NCBI GenBank assembly: GCA_013297995.1
Contig: JAAFJB010000005.1
Coordinates: 1-64,000, forward strand
Reading direction: 5' to 3'
From: Chitinophagales bacterium
GTDB lineage: Bacteria; Bacteroidota; Bacteroidia; Chitinophagales; Chitinophagaceae
Length of the DNA stretch: 64,000 nt
The notes beneath the pieces are model-generated. The model searched no databases and was not told the origin of the DNA. It was given only the letters and a program-made list of their open reading frames with translations. The position numbers and the translations under genes were made by a program. Below are positions 49,938 to 60,561 of the stretch, piece by piece. The stretch's first letter is position 1. Each line of letters opens with the position of its first letter.

Positions 49938-50987
49938 TTAGTATGGTTCCTGCTTTTGCAAAAAAGCCTTTTTCCGCAAGGCCATATTTTCTCTGATATT
50001 GAGATAATAAAGGTTCATATCTCCTATATGATAGTTTTTGGTAGTATACAATATATTGCCAAAAAATTTGGGCTTATTACTCCATAAAATATTTCCCTGT
50101 ACCACAGCATTGGTTACGCTTGGAATTACTTTATTGAAATTCATGAGTATCCCACCTTTGTTTAATTGCCTTGTTGCCACAGGTTTATCTGCTTCCCAAG
50201 TAATTGGATTGGTAACAATAGCGGTTTCTTTTTCTTGTATTATATGGTTGGGAGTATAGCCTGTTTTATAAGTACGCCAGCTACAAATACAGCCCGTTTG
50301 CTCAGGCTTTATACAAGCTTTTAGCTGTGTAAAATAATTGTATTCAATAGGCATACCCACTAGGTAGGCTACTATCAATTGATTGCGCAGATTGGTGGTA
50401 TCAAAAAAATCTTTCAGTAGGCGTTTGCCATGGGTACTGCCTTGACTATGAGCTGCTATTACTATTGGCTTTCCATTATTGTAATTAGATAAATAATATT
50501 CAAATGCGGTTTTAATATCACTGTAAGCTAAATTGAATGCGTTCATTGCAGCAGTGCTATCGGCTAAATTTTTAGGAAAATAGGCAGAAAATACAGCTTG
50601 CCTATATCTAGGAGCGAAAACTCTTCCCGCTTCATTAAAAATACTGGCTTGATAAAGTATGGTAGAATTATCGGTTTTGTAATTAATATCTATTTGATTG
50701 ATGGGCGCATTCCAGCCATAGGTTTTGGCCTCATCTATATAGGTGGTAGGATGGATGAAGAATATATCAACCGTAGAATCGGGTTGGTAATTGTGCTTTA
50801 GAGTTGCTGGAACACTATCTGCTGGATCTGTTTTATACGGATGTGCTGCCCAATATTGAATTTGGCTATAATTTGGAACAGGCGATTCGGTTTGCGCTGA
50901 ATAGGTCTTTTCTATTGCTTTTTGTGGATAGCCGCAAGCAGAAAATAGTATTAAAGCTAGGAAGGAAAACAAAATAAATAGTCGCAT
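49938..50987 (-). CDS. DUF3089-domain lipoprotein (alpha/beta hydrolase-like)
   Basis: Lipobox LFSACGYP; VDIFFIHPTTY, VIAAHSQGSTHGKRLL. Confidence 0.87.
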   Translation of the reverse strand: MRLFILFSFLALILFSACGYPQKAIEKTYSAQTESPVPNYSQIQYWAAHPYKTDPADSVPATLKHNYQPDSTVDIFFIHPTTYIDEAKTYGWNAPINQIDINYKTDNSTILYQASIFNEAGRVFAPRYRQAVFSAYFPKNLADSTAAMNAFNLAYSDIKTAFEYYLSNYNNGKPIVIAAHSQGSTHGKRLLKDFFDTTNLRNQLIVAYLVGMPIEYNYFTQLKACIKPEQTGCICSWRTYKTGYTPNHIIQEKETAIVTNPITWEADKPVATRQLNKGGILMNFNKVIPSVTNAVVQGNILWSNKPKFFGNILYTTKNYHIGDMNLYYLNIRENMALRKKAFLQKQEPY

Positions 50988-51065
50988 TTTTATGAATTAA
51001 AATTGAATGAAATTAGGCTAATTCATTGTGTTATTGAATTTGCTGTATTTTTGAAAAAAATTATT

Positions 51066-52010
51066 ATGGCCATACCGGTTGTTGATTTAGCCGATTTTAC
51101 CCAAGGCAATGCTACCCAAAAAGCAGCTTTTGTAACAGCTTTGGGGCAAGCTTATGAAGAAGTAGGTTTTGTTGCGGTAAAAAATCATGGGGTACCCGAT
51201 GAATTAATTGCTCATCAATATGAATATGTACAGCAGTTTTTTTCACTGCCGTTGACCAAAAAGTTAGGGTATGAAATTCCAGGTCTCGCAGGCCAGCGTG
51301 GATACACTAGTTTTGGTAGGGAACACGCTAAAGGCAGTGAAGCACCCGATTTAAAAGAGTTTTTTCAGTATGGACAAACGGTGGAAGATTCAGATCCTAT
51401 CTCATCTGAATACCCTGAAAACGTTGCCGTGAATGAAATAGCGGCTTTCAACGAAACGCTTTTTAATGCATACCGTAATTTTGAAAAAAGCGGAAAAGCT
51501 TTACTACAAGCTATTGCCCTCTATTTGGAATTAGATGAGTTTTATTTTGACCCATATATTCACAATGGCAATTCCATTCTCAGATGTATTCATTATCCGC
51601 CCATTACCACAGAACCCAAGAGTGCCATTCGTGCCGAGCAGCATGAAGACATTAATTTGATTACTTTATTGGTTGGTGCTTCGGCTGATGGATTACAAAT
51701 TCTAACCAAGCAAGGGGAATGGGTAAATGTTACTTCTTTGCCCGATCAAATTGTGGTAAATGTAGGTGATATGCTGCAACGATTAACCAATAATAAATTA
51801 AAGAGCACAACCCATCGTGTGGTGAATCCTGCTCGCGAGCTTTGGCATACCAGTAGATTCTCCATGCCTTTTTTTCTACACCCAAGAAGTGAAATGAAGC
51901 TGAATTGTTTAGAAACTTGTATTGATGAAGCCCATCCCAAAGCTTACCCCGATGCTACGGCTGGTGCTTATTTAGATGAAAGATTGAGAGAGATAGGATT
52001 GAAGAAATGA
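51066..52010 (+). CDS. Isopenicillin N synthase-like 2OG-Fe(II) oxygenase
   Basis: [32 protein letters not shown] (HxD); STTHRVVNP. Confidence 0.92.
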   Translation: MAIPVVDLADFTQGNATQKAAFVTALGQAYEEVGFVAVKNHGVPDELIAHQYEYVQQFFSLPLTKKLGYEIPGLAGQRGYTSFGREHAKGSEAPDLKEFFQYGQTVEDSDPISSEYPENVAVNEIAAFNETLFNAYRNFEKSGKALLQAIALYLELDEFYFDPYIHNGNSILRCIHYPPITTEPKSAIRAEQHEDINLITLLVGASADGLQILTKQGEWVNVTSLPDQIVVNVGDMLQRLTNNKLKSTTHRVVNPARELWHTSRFSMPFFLHPRSEMKLNCLETCIDEAHPKAYPDATAGAYLDERLREIGLKK

Positions 52011-53263
52011 TGATTCTTAGGCATATACCTTTTTTAAGAGCGGTACTCTTGCATAGTATTACTGCCTTTGGTGGTCCTCAGGGTCATTTGGGTATGATGA
52101 TGAAAACTTTTGTGCAGCAGCGGGGCGATATAACCGAACAGGAATTGATTGAATACAATGGATTTTGTCAGCTATTACCCGGTGCTTCTTCCACACAAAC
52201 ACTCACCCTAATAGGATATAAACGGGGAGGGGTATCATTGGCCGTTCTCACACTATTAATCTGGATTTTACCAGCGTCGGTATTAATGGCAGGCTTGTCA
52301 TTTTTGTTGAATTACTTTGATCATACCCAAAACCCCGCTCATTTTTTCCGCTTTATTCAACCCATGGCCATAGGGTTTATTAGCTATTCTACCTACCGCA
52401 TTTTTGGTTTATCTGTTTACAATACCATTACAAGGGCAATATTTATTATTGCTACGCTTTCCACGTTTATGGCTTTTAAAACACCTTGGATTTTTCCCTT
52501 GCTGATACTTATTGCAGGGGTGGCTACTAATTTCAGTAGTAAAAGAATTCTTCAAAAAGGAGTGCCACCCAAACAGGTAAAATGGGGTAATTTGGTAATT
52601 TTCTTAGTGTTATTTGGCGCCACCGGTTATTTATCGGAGACCGCCACTACCCAAAATTGGAGAAACCGGAAAGTGGTTAACGTATTTGAGAACAATTATC
52701 GTTTTGGTAGCTTGGTATTTGGGGGGGGCGATGTGTTAATTCCATTGATGTACGAACAGTATAATACAAGACCACAATCAAAAAAAATTCAAGAAAATAA
52801 GCGAGACGTATTAAAAATTAAGAAAGAACATTTATTAATAGGTTCAGGAATGGTTCGGGCTATTCCCGGTCCTGTATTTTCAATTGGTGCATTCACTGGC
52901 GGAATGGTATTGAGGGATCAAGGCAAACTGATGCAGTTATTGGGCTGTATAGTAGGAACTATTGGAATTTTTCTCCCCAGTGTTTTATTGGTGCTTTTTT
53001 TCTTTCCAGTTTGGCAAAACCTAAAAAAATATGCGGTAATTTTTCGATCCTTAGAGGGCATACATGCGTCGGTAGTGGGAATTATGATGGGTTCTATTGC
53101 TTTTATGTTGAAAGACAATATATTATTTGGTTTATTTGATAGAAATTGGTTGTCGCTTTGGGATATTTTAATAGTATTTATTACTTTTTTTGTACTCAAG
53201 CTAAACCGTATTCCTGCCCCTTTTGTTGTTATTGTATGCTTATTATTGGGCGTGTTGCTATAA
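52007..53263 (+). CDS. chrA: Chromate transporter ChrA family
   Basis: [41 protein letters not shown]; second-half [11 protein letters not shown]. Confidence 0.92.
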   Translation: MMILRHIPFLRAVLLHSITAFGGPQGHLGMMMKTFVQQRGDITEQELIEYNGFCQLLPGASSTQTLTLIGYKRGGVSLAVLTLLIWILPASVLMAGLSFLLNYFDHTQNPAHFFRFIQPMAIGFISYSTYRIFGLSVYNTITRAIFIIATLSTFMAFKTPWIFPLLILIAGVATNFSSKRILQKGVPPKQVKWGNLVIFLVLFGATGYLSETATTQNWRNRKVVNVFENNYRFGSLVFGGGDVLIPLMYEQYNTRPQSKKIQENKRDVLKIKKEHLLIGSGMVRAIPGPVFSIGAFTGGMVLRDQGKLMQLLGCIVGTIGIFLPSVLLVLFFFPVWQNLKKYAVIFRSLEGIHASVVGIMMGSIAFMLKDNILFGLFDRNWLSLWDILIVFITFFVLKLNRIPAPFVVIVCLLLGVLL

Positions 53264-53298
53264 TTTTACTATCTTACTTTATAGCATAATTATTTACC

Positions 53299-54042
53299 AT
53301 GGTTACCATTGCATTGTACAATTTAAAAGGTGGAGTAGGCAAAACCGCCTCAGCCATCAATCTAGCTTTTCTGGCTGCGAAAGCTGGCTATAATACCCTT
53401 GTATGGGATTTGGATCCGCAGGGATCTGCTTCTTTTTATTTGGGGGCTAGTAGTGCGGCAAAAAATGAGGCTAAAAAAATATTAAACAATGAGATAGAAT
53501 TGGCAGATGCCATACAGCATAGTGCTTATGATCATTTACACATTATTCCTGCCGATTTATCTGCGAGACACGCGGATATACTCTTAAATGATATGAAACA
53601 AAGTAAGAAAAGAATCGGCACCCTTCTTTCTTCAGTAAAAAAAGAATACGACCTTGTTTTTCTGGATTGTCCTCCGGGTATTTCTGTATTACACGATGCG
53701 GTATTTTCAGGGGTTGATTGGGTATTAATGCCCAATATTCCTACTATATTGTCCATTCGTTCTTATGAATCGGTGTTGAGCTATTTTAAAGAAAATAATT
53801 TAGATACCAGCAAACTAAAATGCTTTTTTAGTATGGTAGATCATCGGAAAAATCTGCATCATGAAGTAATTAATGATTTTTATAAAGACAAAGTATTTCT
53901 TAAAAATTATATTCCTTATTTAAGTGATGTAGAAAAAATGGGCGTGAACGAAGCTCCGCTTGAAACCTTTGCTGCCAGTAGTTATGCGGCTCAGTGTTAT
54001 AGAGATTTGTGGAAGGAAATAACAAAAACTTGCATTGATTAA
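53299..54042 (+). CDS. ParA/Soj-family ATPase, no parB nearby
   Basis: LYNLKGGVGKTASAINLAFLAAKAGYNTLVWDLDPQGSAS; VFLDCPPGIS. Confidence 0.9.
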   Translation: MVTIALYNLKGGVGKTASAINLAFLAAKAGYNTLVWDLDPQGSASFYLGASSAAKNEAKKILNNEIELADAIQHSAYDHLHIIPADLSARHADILLNDMKQSKKRIGTLLSSVKKEYDLVFLDCPPGISVLHDAVFSGVDWVLMPNIPTILSIRSYESVLSYFKENNLDTSKLKCFFSMVDHRKNLHHEVINDFYKDKVFLKNYIPYLSDVEKMGVNEAPLETFAASSYAAQCYRDLWKEITKTCID

Positions 54043-54057
54043 CACCTAATAATAAAA

Positions 54058-54789
54058 ATGAATAGAGAAGTTTTATCGTGGTACAGTCCCGCCCTTAATA
54101 AAGAAATGCCTATTGCAGCGTATGGCCATTATGGTTTTGCCATCTTATTAATTCCTACAGCGGCAGCAGATTTCTTAGAATATGAGCGTTTTCAACTGAT
54201 AGATGCATTAGCGCCCTATATTAATGCTGGAAAATGTAGGGTATTTAGTATAGATAGTATGAATAAAGAAAGTTGGATGAATAATGAAATGATTCCAGCT
54301 CATAAAGCTATTCGTCACAATCAATTCAATCAATATGTATTTGATGAAGTAGTGCCTTTTATTCGGAACAGAACAAGCCCCGAAACCATGGTTTATACTT
54401 GCGGTGCCTCCTTTGGAGCATTGCATGCCATGAATCTTTTTTTAAAACGCCCAGATATACTTAATGGAGCTATTAGTATGAGTGGTGTGTACGATCTTAC
54501 AGAATATACCAAGGGTTTCTGGGACGATCAGGTTTATTATAATAGCCCTGCCCACTATATCCCAAGCTTGGGTGATGAGTGGTATTTAAACAAAATTAAA
54601 GCAAGCCACCATATCCATATCTATACAGGTAGTGGCAATTTTGAGGATCCAGATGCTTCCAAGCGATTTGCGGGTATATTATACAATAAAAATATCTGGT
54701 ACGATCTCGACGTTTGGGGTGGGGATATTCACCACGACTGGCCTACTTGGCGCTTAATGCTACCCTATATTATTGATAAGAAGTTCTAA
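54058..54789 (+). CDS. Putative esterase (alpha/beta hydrolase)
   Basis: VYTCGASFGALHAMNLFLKRPDILNGAISMSGVYD. Confidence 0.85.
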   Translation: MNREVLSWYSPALNKEMPIAAYGHYGFAILLIPTAAADFLEYERFQLIDALAPYINAGKCRVFSIDSMNKESWMNNEMIPAHKAIRHNQFNQYVFDEVVPFIRNRTSPETMVYTCGASFGALHAMNLFLKRPDILNGAISMSGVYDLTEYTKGFWDDQVYYNSPAHYIPSLGDEWYLNKIKASHHIHIYTGSGNFEDPDASKRFAGILYNKNIWYDLDVWGGDIHHDWPTWRLMLPYIIDKKF

Positions 54790-54835
54790 GCATTTAATGG
54801 GTTGTAAACTGCAAAAAGCAAGTTAATTCCGTTGA

Positions 54836-55666
54836 TTGCCATGGAACTATGGTGGGGCTGATTTAATATTACAGATTAATTACTGGTATTTGAAAAAACA
54901 ATTATACCTTTTTATTTTTATTGGGTGCCTACTACTGCTTTTTATGTTGAATACAATCAAGGCCCAATACATTACTGTTAGTGGAACCGTGTATGATGTT
55001 TCGGCACGTAGACCCCTAGAAGCAGTAGCGGTTCAAAGTACTTCGGGAAGAGGTACCCTTACCGATTCAACCGGAAAGTATATGCTTACGGTATTGAAAA
55101 ACGATTCTATTTGGTTTTCATTAATTGGAAAGTCTACCATGAAATATTCGGTAGATACCATTAGCAATCAAGACAATTTTAATGTGATGATTCATGTTCG
55201 TGCCTATGATTTGCCTGAGGTAAAAGTGCGAAACAAATATTATAAATATGACTCTGCCATGAATAGGCAGGACTATGCCAAAGTATTTAATTTCAATAAA
55301 CCGGGCCTAAATGTGATTAGAAATAATACCTATAACCCAGGAGGTACTGCGGGGTTTGACCTAGAAAGTATCATTAATATGTTTCGGGTAAAACGAAATA
55401 GGAGCATACTCACCCTACAAAAAAGGCTTTTAGAGCAGGAAGCTGAAATGTATGTAAACAGTAGGTTTAGCAAGGCTTTCGTTAGAAAAATAACCCATCT
55501 TCAATCTCCTGAGCTAGACAGCTTTATGAAATATCACCGACCAGAATATGGAATGGTAAAGCTGTTAAACGATTTAGAGTTGGGCTATTATATAGGCAAG
55601 AGCTATGAGCAATACAAATCAGCTAGGTATAATTGGAGGGGTGCTATGTATAGGCGACGGGAGTAA
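54836..55666 (+). CDS. Carboxypeptidase-like regulatory domain protein, secreted/anchored
   Basis: ITVSGTVYDVSARRPLEAVAVQSTSGRGTLTDSTGKYMLTV; start codon uncertain. Confidence 0.75.
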   Translation: MPWNYGGADLILQINYWYLKKQLYLFIFIGCLLLLFMLNTIKAQYITVSGTVYDVSARRPLEAVAVQSTSGRGTLTDSTGKYMLTVLKNDSIWFSLIGKSTMKYSVDTISNQDNFNVMIHVRAYDLPEVKVRNKYYKYDSAMNRQDYAKVFNFNKPGLNVIRNNTYNPGGTAGFDLESIINMFRVKRNRSILTLQKRLLEQEAEMYVNSRFSKAFVRKITHLQSPELDSFMKYHRPEYGMVKLLNDLELGYYIGKSYEQYKSARYNWRGAMYRRRE

Positions 55667-55730
55667 TGCTGCCATCAACCATTCATACTTTGGTATTTAA
55701 TGGGCCAGTAATTAATTCTATCTTTATTGC

Positions 55731-56804
55731 TTGCTAAAAACTAGTCTCTTGAAAAAAATGATGCTTATTTTGGTGCTCCCCATTCTGCTCTTTTCTTGCA
55801 AGGCAAAAAGGAAGGAAGAAGCTGCGCAGAAATCCAATATACCTACTGCAACTATTGTAGATGTAATTATTGCGGGTAAATCTACTGTTAAAAATACGAT
55901 TGAGGTGAACGGTACTGTAATTCCCCGAGAAACAGTAACCATAAATTCAGAAATGAGTGGTCGTTTGGTATACTTAAACGCTCCTGATGGTGCTAAAATA
56001 TCCCAAGGTGCCATACTTGCCAAAGTGAACGACGCAGATTTACAGGCAACCAATAAAAAGACCAAAGTATTGCTTGAGATGGCGCAGAAAACCGAAGAGC
56101 GCTTGAAAAAACTATTAGCTATCAATGGCATTAATCAAGCGGATTATGATCTGGCATTGAATCAAGTGAATAGCTTCAAAGCAGATTTAGCAGTTACACA
56201 AGCACAAATAGATAAAACAGTATTGCGTGCACCTTTTTCTGGGGTATTGGGGCTGCGGCAAATTAGTGCGGGTGCCTATATTACTCCAGCCACTATTATC
56301 ACCACTTTGCAACAGGTAGATCAGGTAAAAATAGACTTCAACGTGCCTGAATTGTATACCAATCTCATTAAAATAGGGAGAAAAGTTATTGTTCAAACCA
56401 ATGAAAGCAATACCAAAAGGGTAGCCCGAATTGTGGCCACAGATCCTCAGATTAATACCACTACCCGAAATCTCCGTGTTAGGGCTTTATTAGAAGGAGC
56501 TGCCATTGCACCGGGTAGTTTTGTGAAAGTATTATTAGCAAGTGAAACCAATACACGGAATATTATGGTTCCTACCAATGCTATTATTCCAGATGCAAGG
56601 GCTAAGAAATTAATAGTTGTAAAAAATGGAGAAGGCGTATTTGTTGAAGTAGAAACGGGATTAAGGGGAACGGGACTGGCAGAAATTACCAGTGGCATTG
56701 AGGTAGGAGATAGCATTGTAGTTACAGGTGTACTCTTTGTTCGTCCCAAACAAGCCGTTAAAATTAGAAGCGTAAAACAGTTGAATGAAATGATAAAACA
56801 GTAG
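55731..56804 (+). CDS. RND efflux periplasmic adaptor (membrane fusion lipoprotein)
   Basis: Lipobox LLFSCKAK; VPRETVTINSEMSGRLVYLNAPDGAKISQGAILAKVN-type biotinyl-lipoyl region; TVLRAPFSGVLG. Confidence 0.93.
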   Translation: MLKTSLLKKMMLILVLPILLFSCKAKRKEEAAQKSNIPTATIVDVIIAGKSTVKNTIEVNGTVIPRETVTINSEMSGRLVYLNAPDGAKISQGAILAKVNDADLQATNKKTKVLLEMAQKTEERLKKLLAINGINQADYDLALNQVNSFKADLAVTQAQIDKTVLRAPFSGVLGLRQISAGAYITPATIITTLQQVDQVKIDFNVPELYTNLIKIGRKVIVQTNESNTKRVARIVATDPQINTTTRNLRVRALLEGAAIAPGSFVKVLLASETNTRNIMVPTNAIIPDARAKKLIVVKNGEGVFVEVETGLRGTGLAEITSGIEVGDSIVVTGVLFVRPKQAVKIRSVKQLNEMIKQ

Positions 56805-56814
56805 CCAATTATTC

Positions 56815-59800
56815 ATGAATATTTCCGCATTAGCTTTAAAGAGACCCATCCTTGCAACAGTAATGAATATACTGATTGTGTTGTTTGGCGTAGTAGGCTA
56901 TAGTTTTTTGGCTGTACGTGAATATCCTGCCATTGATCCACCTGTAGTAAATATAAGAACGGTTTATTCGGGTGCTAATGCCGATATTATTGAGAGCCAA
57001 ATTACCGAACCCTTAGAGAAATCAATTAATGGCATACCCGGTATTAGAAGCATTTCTTCTTCCAGTTCAAATGGTTCAAGTAATATTACGGTGGAGTTTG
57101 CTATTTCAGAAAACTTAGAAACGGCAGCCAATGATGTGCGCGACAAAGTGAGTCAGGCTGTTAGAAGCCTTCCCCAAGATATTGATGCACCACCTGTAGT
57201 AAGCAAGCTAGACGCCAATAGCGATTTTATTATTTTAGTAGGGGTACAAAGTAGTACCAAAGGATTATTAGAGCTGAGCGAGTTTGCTGAGAATGTATTG
57301 CAAGAAAGATTTCAAACCATACCCGAAGTAGGTGCGGTAAATATTTTGGGACAAAAGCGCCCTGCCATGCGCATCTGGATTGATCCAGACAAATTAAATT
57401 CCTATCGTGTTTCATTCGGTGATATTAGGGTAGCCCTGAATACAGAGAATGTTGAAATTCCCTCGGGTAAAATTTATGGAGATAATACAGAGCTTACCAT
57501 TCGTGCGTTGGGAAGATTGGTAACTGAGAAAGATTTTCGCGATTTAATTATTCGCCAAGACCCTACTGGTATTGTGCGTTTATCGGATGTGGCCAAAGTT
57601 GAAATTGGGCCAGAGAATGATGAGTTTAGTTGGCGATTGAATGGCGTAAATGCAGTTGGTATTGCCATTACTCCGCAGCCAGGTGCCAACTATATTAAAA
57701 TAGCAGATGAGTTTTATAAGCGACTAGCAGAAATTCAACAATCAGAAAAGGGAGATTTTATAATTACCCCGCTGATAGATCAAACCAAAAATGTAAGGGC
57801 ATCTATTAAAGAAGTGGAAGAGACTTTACTAATTTCATTTGCGTTGGTTGTACTGGTAATTTTCTTCTTTTTTAGAAACTGGCTGATTGCCATTCGCCCA
57901 CTTATAGATATTCCTATTTCGCTGATTGCCACTTTTTTCATCATGTACTTATGCGGCTTTTCTATAAATGTATTAACCTTATTGGGAATTGTATTGGCAA
58001 CGGGGTTGGTAGTAGATGATGGAATAGTTGTAACGGAAAATATTTTTAGAAAACTAGAGAGTGGATTGCCCATTAGAAGAGCGGCATTAGAAGGAAGTAA
58101 AGAAATTTTCTTTGCGGTTATTTCCACTTCCATTACACTTGCTGTGGTATTTCTACCAGTAATTTTTCTGGAAGGATTTGTAGGCAGTTTATTTAGAGAA
58201 TTTGGTATTGTAGTAGCTGCTGCTGTATTGGTATCTGCTTTTGTATCATTAACCATTACTCCGGTATTGAATGTGTACTTGAATAAAAAAGATGCTGGTC
58301 ACGGTAAATTTTATGAAATGACTGAACCATTTTTTAGTGGAATGGAATTGGGGTATAAAAATATGCTCGCAAAGTTTTTAAAAATCAGGTGGATGGCATG
58401 GGTAATTGTTGCTGCTTGTGTGGGCATTATTTACTTTATTGGTTCAGGGTTACAGTCGGAGTTGGCTCCTATGGAAGATCGCAGCAGCATTCGTTTTCAG
58501 ATGACGGGCCCTGAAGGTGCCAGTTATGGTTATATGGTAGAGACCAGCGATAAATTATTGAGTTATTTAACCGATTCCATACCCGAGAAAGCATTTGTAT
58601 TTGTTGCTGTTCCTGGGTTTTCTGGCAATGGCGGTGTTAATTCGGGTACTGCAAGGATAAAATTGGTAGAGCCAGATCAAAGAGACCGCAGCCAGTCAGC
58701 TATTGTTCAAGACATGACTAAAAAAATGAATCGGTTTAACAATGCCCGTATTTTTCCGGTAGAAGAGCAGACCATTTCGGTAGGGTTGGGATCGAGGGGC
58801 GCATTACCCGTTCAATATATTTTGCAGAACCTTGATTTTGAAAAAATAAAAAATATCATTCCCAAATTTTTAGAAGAAGCCAGAAAAAATAAAACTTTTC
58901 AGAATGTAGATGTGAACCTGAAATTTACCAAGCCTGAATTACAGATGACCATAGATCGGATAAAGGCAAAAGACCTTGGATTGTCAATTACAGATGTAGC
59001 AGATGTAGTTTCTAGTGCATTTAGTGGAAGGCGGTTGGCTTATTTTATTATGAATGGAAAGCAATACCAAGTTATTTCTCAGGTAGAATACAAGGATCGC
59101 CAGCAGCCGGGTGATATTGAAAAATTGTACGTAAGAAACAATCGGGGTGAAGCTATTCCCCTTAAATCGGTTGTAAAGCTTGAAGAAAGTTCCAGCTCAC
59201 CCACCCTATTTCATTTTAACCGATTTAAGGCAGCCACTATTTCTGCGTCTTTGGCAGAGGGAATGACTATTGGAGATGGTGTAAAAGCCATGAGAGCCAT
59301 TGGTGATAAGCTGTTGGATGAGAGTTTTCAAACTGCTTTAAACGGTCCCTCACGAGATTTTGAAGAAAGTGCTTCTAATACCAGTTTTGCATTTGGCTTT
59401 GCACTTATATTAATTTATTTGGTGTTAGCAGCACAATTTGAAAGTTTTAAAGATCCATTTACGATTATGCTAACCGTGCCACTTGCGTTGGCGGGTGCTT
59501 TATTAAGTTTGTGGATATTTAATCAAACCCTAAATATTTTTTCGCAGATAGGTATGATTATGTTGGTAGGATTGGTAACAAAAAACGGTATTTTAATTGT
59601 GGAGTTTGCCAATCAAAAACGGGCATTTGGGTTGCCAAAGCGTGAAGCCGTTCTAGAAGCATCTGCACAAAGGTTACGCCCAATTTTAATGACCAGTCTC
59701 GCAACTGCATTGGGTGCATTACCCATTGCATTGAGCTTGGGCGCGGCTGCTACCAGCAGAATGCCATTGGGAATTGTTATAGTAGGCGGAATTATGTTTT

Positions 59801-59889
59801 CATTATTGCTCACTCTTTTTGTAATACCTGCTGTATATACTTTTATCTCAGGAAAAAAAGCAATAAAGCAAACCGTTATAACCGAGTAA
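56815..59889 (+). CDS. RND multidrug efflux permease (AcrB/HAE1 family)
   Basis: 1024 aa; GIVLATGLVVDDGIVVTENIFR; GLVTKNGILIVEFANQ. Confidence 0.97.
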   Translation: MNISALALKRPILATVMNILIVLFGVVGYSFLAVREYPAIDPPVVNIRTVYSGANADIIESQITEPLEKSINGIPGIRSISSSSSNGSSNITVEFAISENLETAANDVRDKVSQAVRSLPQDIDAPPVVSKLDANSDFIILVGVQSSTKGLLELSEFAENVLQERFQTIPEVGAVNILGQKRPAMRIWIDPDKLNSYRVSFGDIRVALNTENVEIPSGKIYGDNTELTIRALGRLVTEKDFRDLIIRQDPTGIVRLSDVAKVEIGPENDEFSWRLNGVNAVGIAITPQPGANYIKIADEFYKRLAEIQQSEKGDFIITPLIDQTKNVRASIKEVEETLLISFALVVLVIFFFFRNWLIAIRPLIDIPISLIATFFIMYLCGFSINVLTLLGIVLATGLVVDDGIVVTENIFRKLESGLPIRRAALEGSKEIFFAVISTSITLAVVFLPVIFLEGFVGSLFREFGIVVAAAVLVSAFVSLTITPVLNVYLNKKDAGHGKFYEMTEPFFSGMELGYKNMLAKFLKIRWMAWVIVAACVGIIYFIGSGLQSELAPMEDRSSIRFQMTGPEGASYGYMVETSDKLLSYLTDSIPEKAFVFVAVPGFSGNGGVNSGTARIKLVEPDQRDRSQSAIVQDMTKKMNRFNNARIFPVEEQTISVGLGSRGALPVQYILQNLDFEKIKNIIPKFLEEARKNKTFQNVDVNLKFTKPELQMTIDRIKAKDLGLSITDVADVVSSAFSGRRLAYFIMNGKQYQVISQVEYKDRQQPGDIEKLYVRNNRGEAIPLKSVVKLEESSSSPTLFHFNRFKAATISASLAEGMTIGDGVKAMRAIGDKLLDESFQTALNGPSRDFEESASNTSFAFGFALILIYLVLAAQFESFKDPFTIMLTVPLALAGALLSLWIFNQTLNIFSQIGMIMLVGLVTKNGILIVEFANQKRAFGLPKREAVLEASAQRLRPILMTSLATALGALPIALSLGAAATSRMPLGIVIVGGIMFSLLLTLFVIPAVYTFISGKKAIKQTVITE

Positions 59890-59903
59890 CTAAAATAAAA
59901 AAT

Positions 59904-60548
59904 ATGCAAGATATTGCCGATATACGTCGCGATTATAAGTTAAAATCATTAGAAGAAACTGCAATGGCAGAAAATCCATTTGATCAATTTACCATTTGGT
60001 GGGAAGAAGCCATTGGTTCAAATATTGATGAAGTGAATGCAATGACTTTGGCTACGGTTAATAGCGAAGGAAAGCCATCAGCTAGAACTGTTTTACTAAA
60101 AGGGTACACAGGGGAGGGGTTCATTTTTTTTACCAATTATAATAGTGCAAAAGGGCAGGATATATTGGTAAACCCAAATGTGGCTTTGTTGTTTTTTTGG
60201 AAAGAATTAGAGCGACAAATAAGAATTGAGGGGATGGTAGAAAAAATTTCACCAGCGGAGAGTGATGCTTATTTTAATTCAAGACCCGTTGGGAGTCGCC
60301 TAGGTGCTTGGGCATCACCGCAAAGTGAAATAATACCCAGCAGGCAATTTTTAGAAGACAGTTTTGAACAAATTACAGCGCAGTATCCTGATGCTGCAAA
60401 ACTAGAGCGGCCATTAAATTGGGGTGGATATATAGTGAAGCCCAGTCGTTTAGAATTTTGGCAGGGAAGGAGCAGCCGTTTGCACGATAGAATTGTATAT
60501 ACGCAACATAAATCATCGGGTTGGAAAAGGGATCGATTAGCGCCCTAG
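59904..60548 (+). CDS. pdxH: Pyridoxamine 5'-phosphate oxidase
   Basis: NAMTLATVNSEGKPSARTVLLKGYTGEGFIFFTNYNSAKG; EFWQGRSSRLHDR. Confidence 0.97.
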   Translation: MQDIADIRRDYKLKSLEETAMAENPFDQFTIWWEEAIGSNIDEVNAMTLATVNSEGKPSARTVLLKGYTGEGFIFFTNYNSAKGQDILVNPNVALLFFWKELERQIRIEGMVEKISPAESDAYFNSRPVGSRLGAWASPQSEIIPSRQFLEDSFEQITAQYPDAAKLERPLNWGGYIVKPSRLEFWQGRSSRLHDRIVYTQHKSSGWKRDRLAP

Positions 60549-60561
60549 TAATCAAGGTAAT

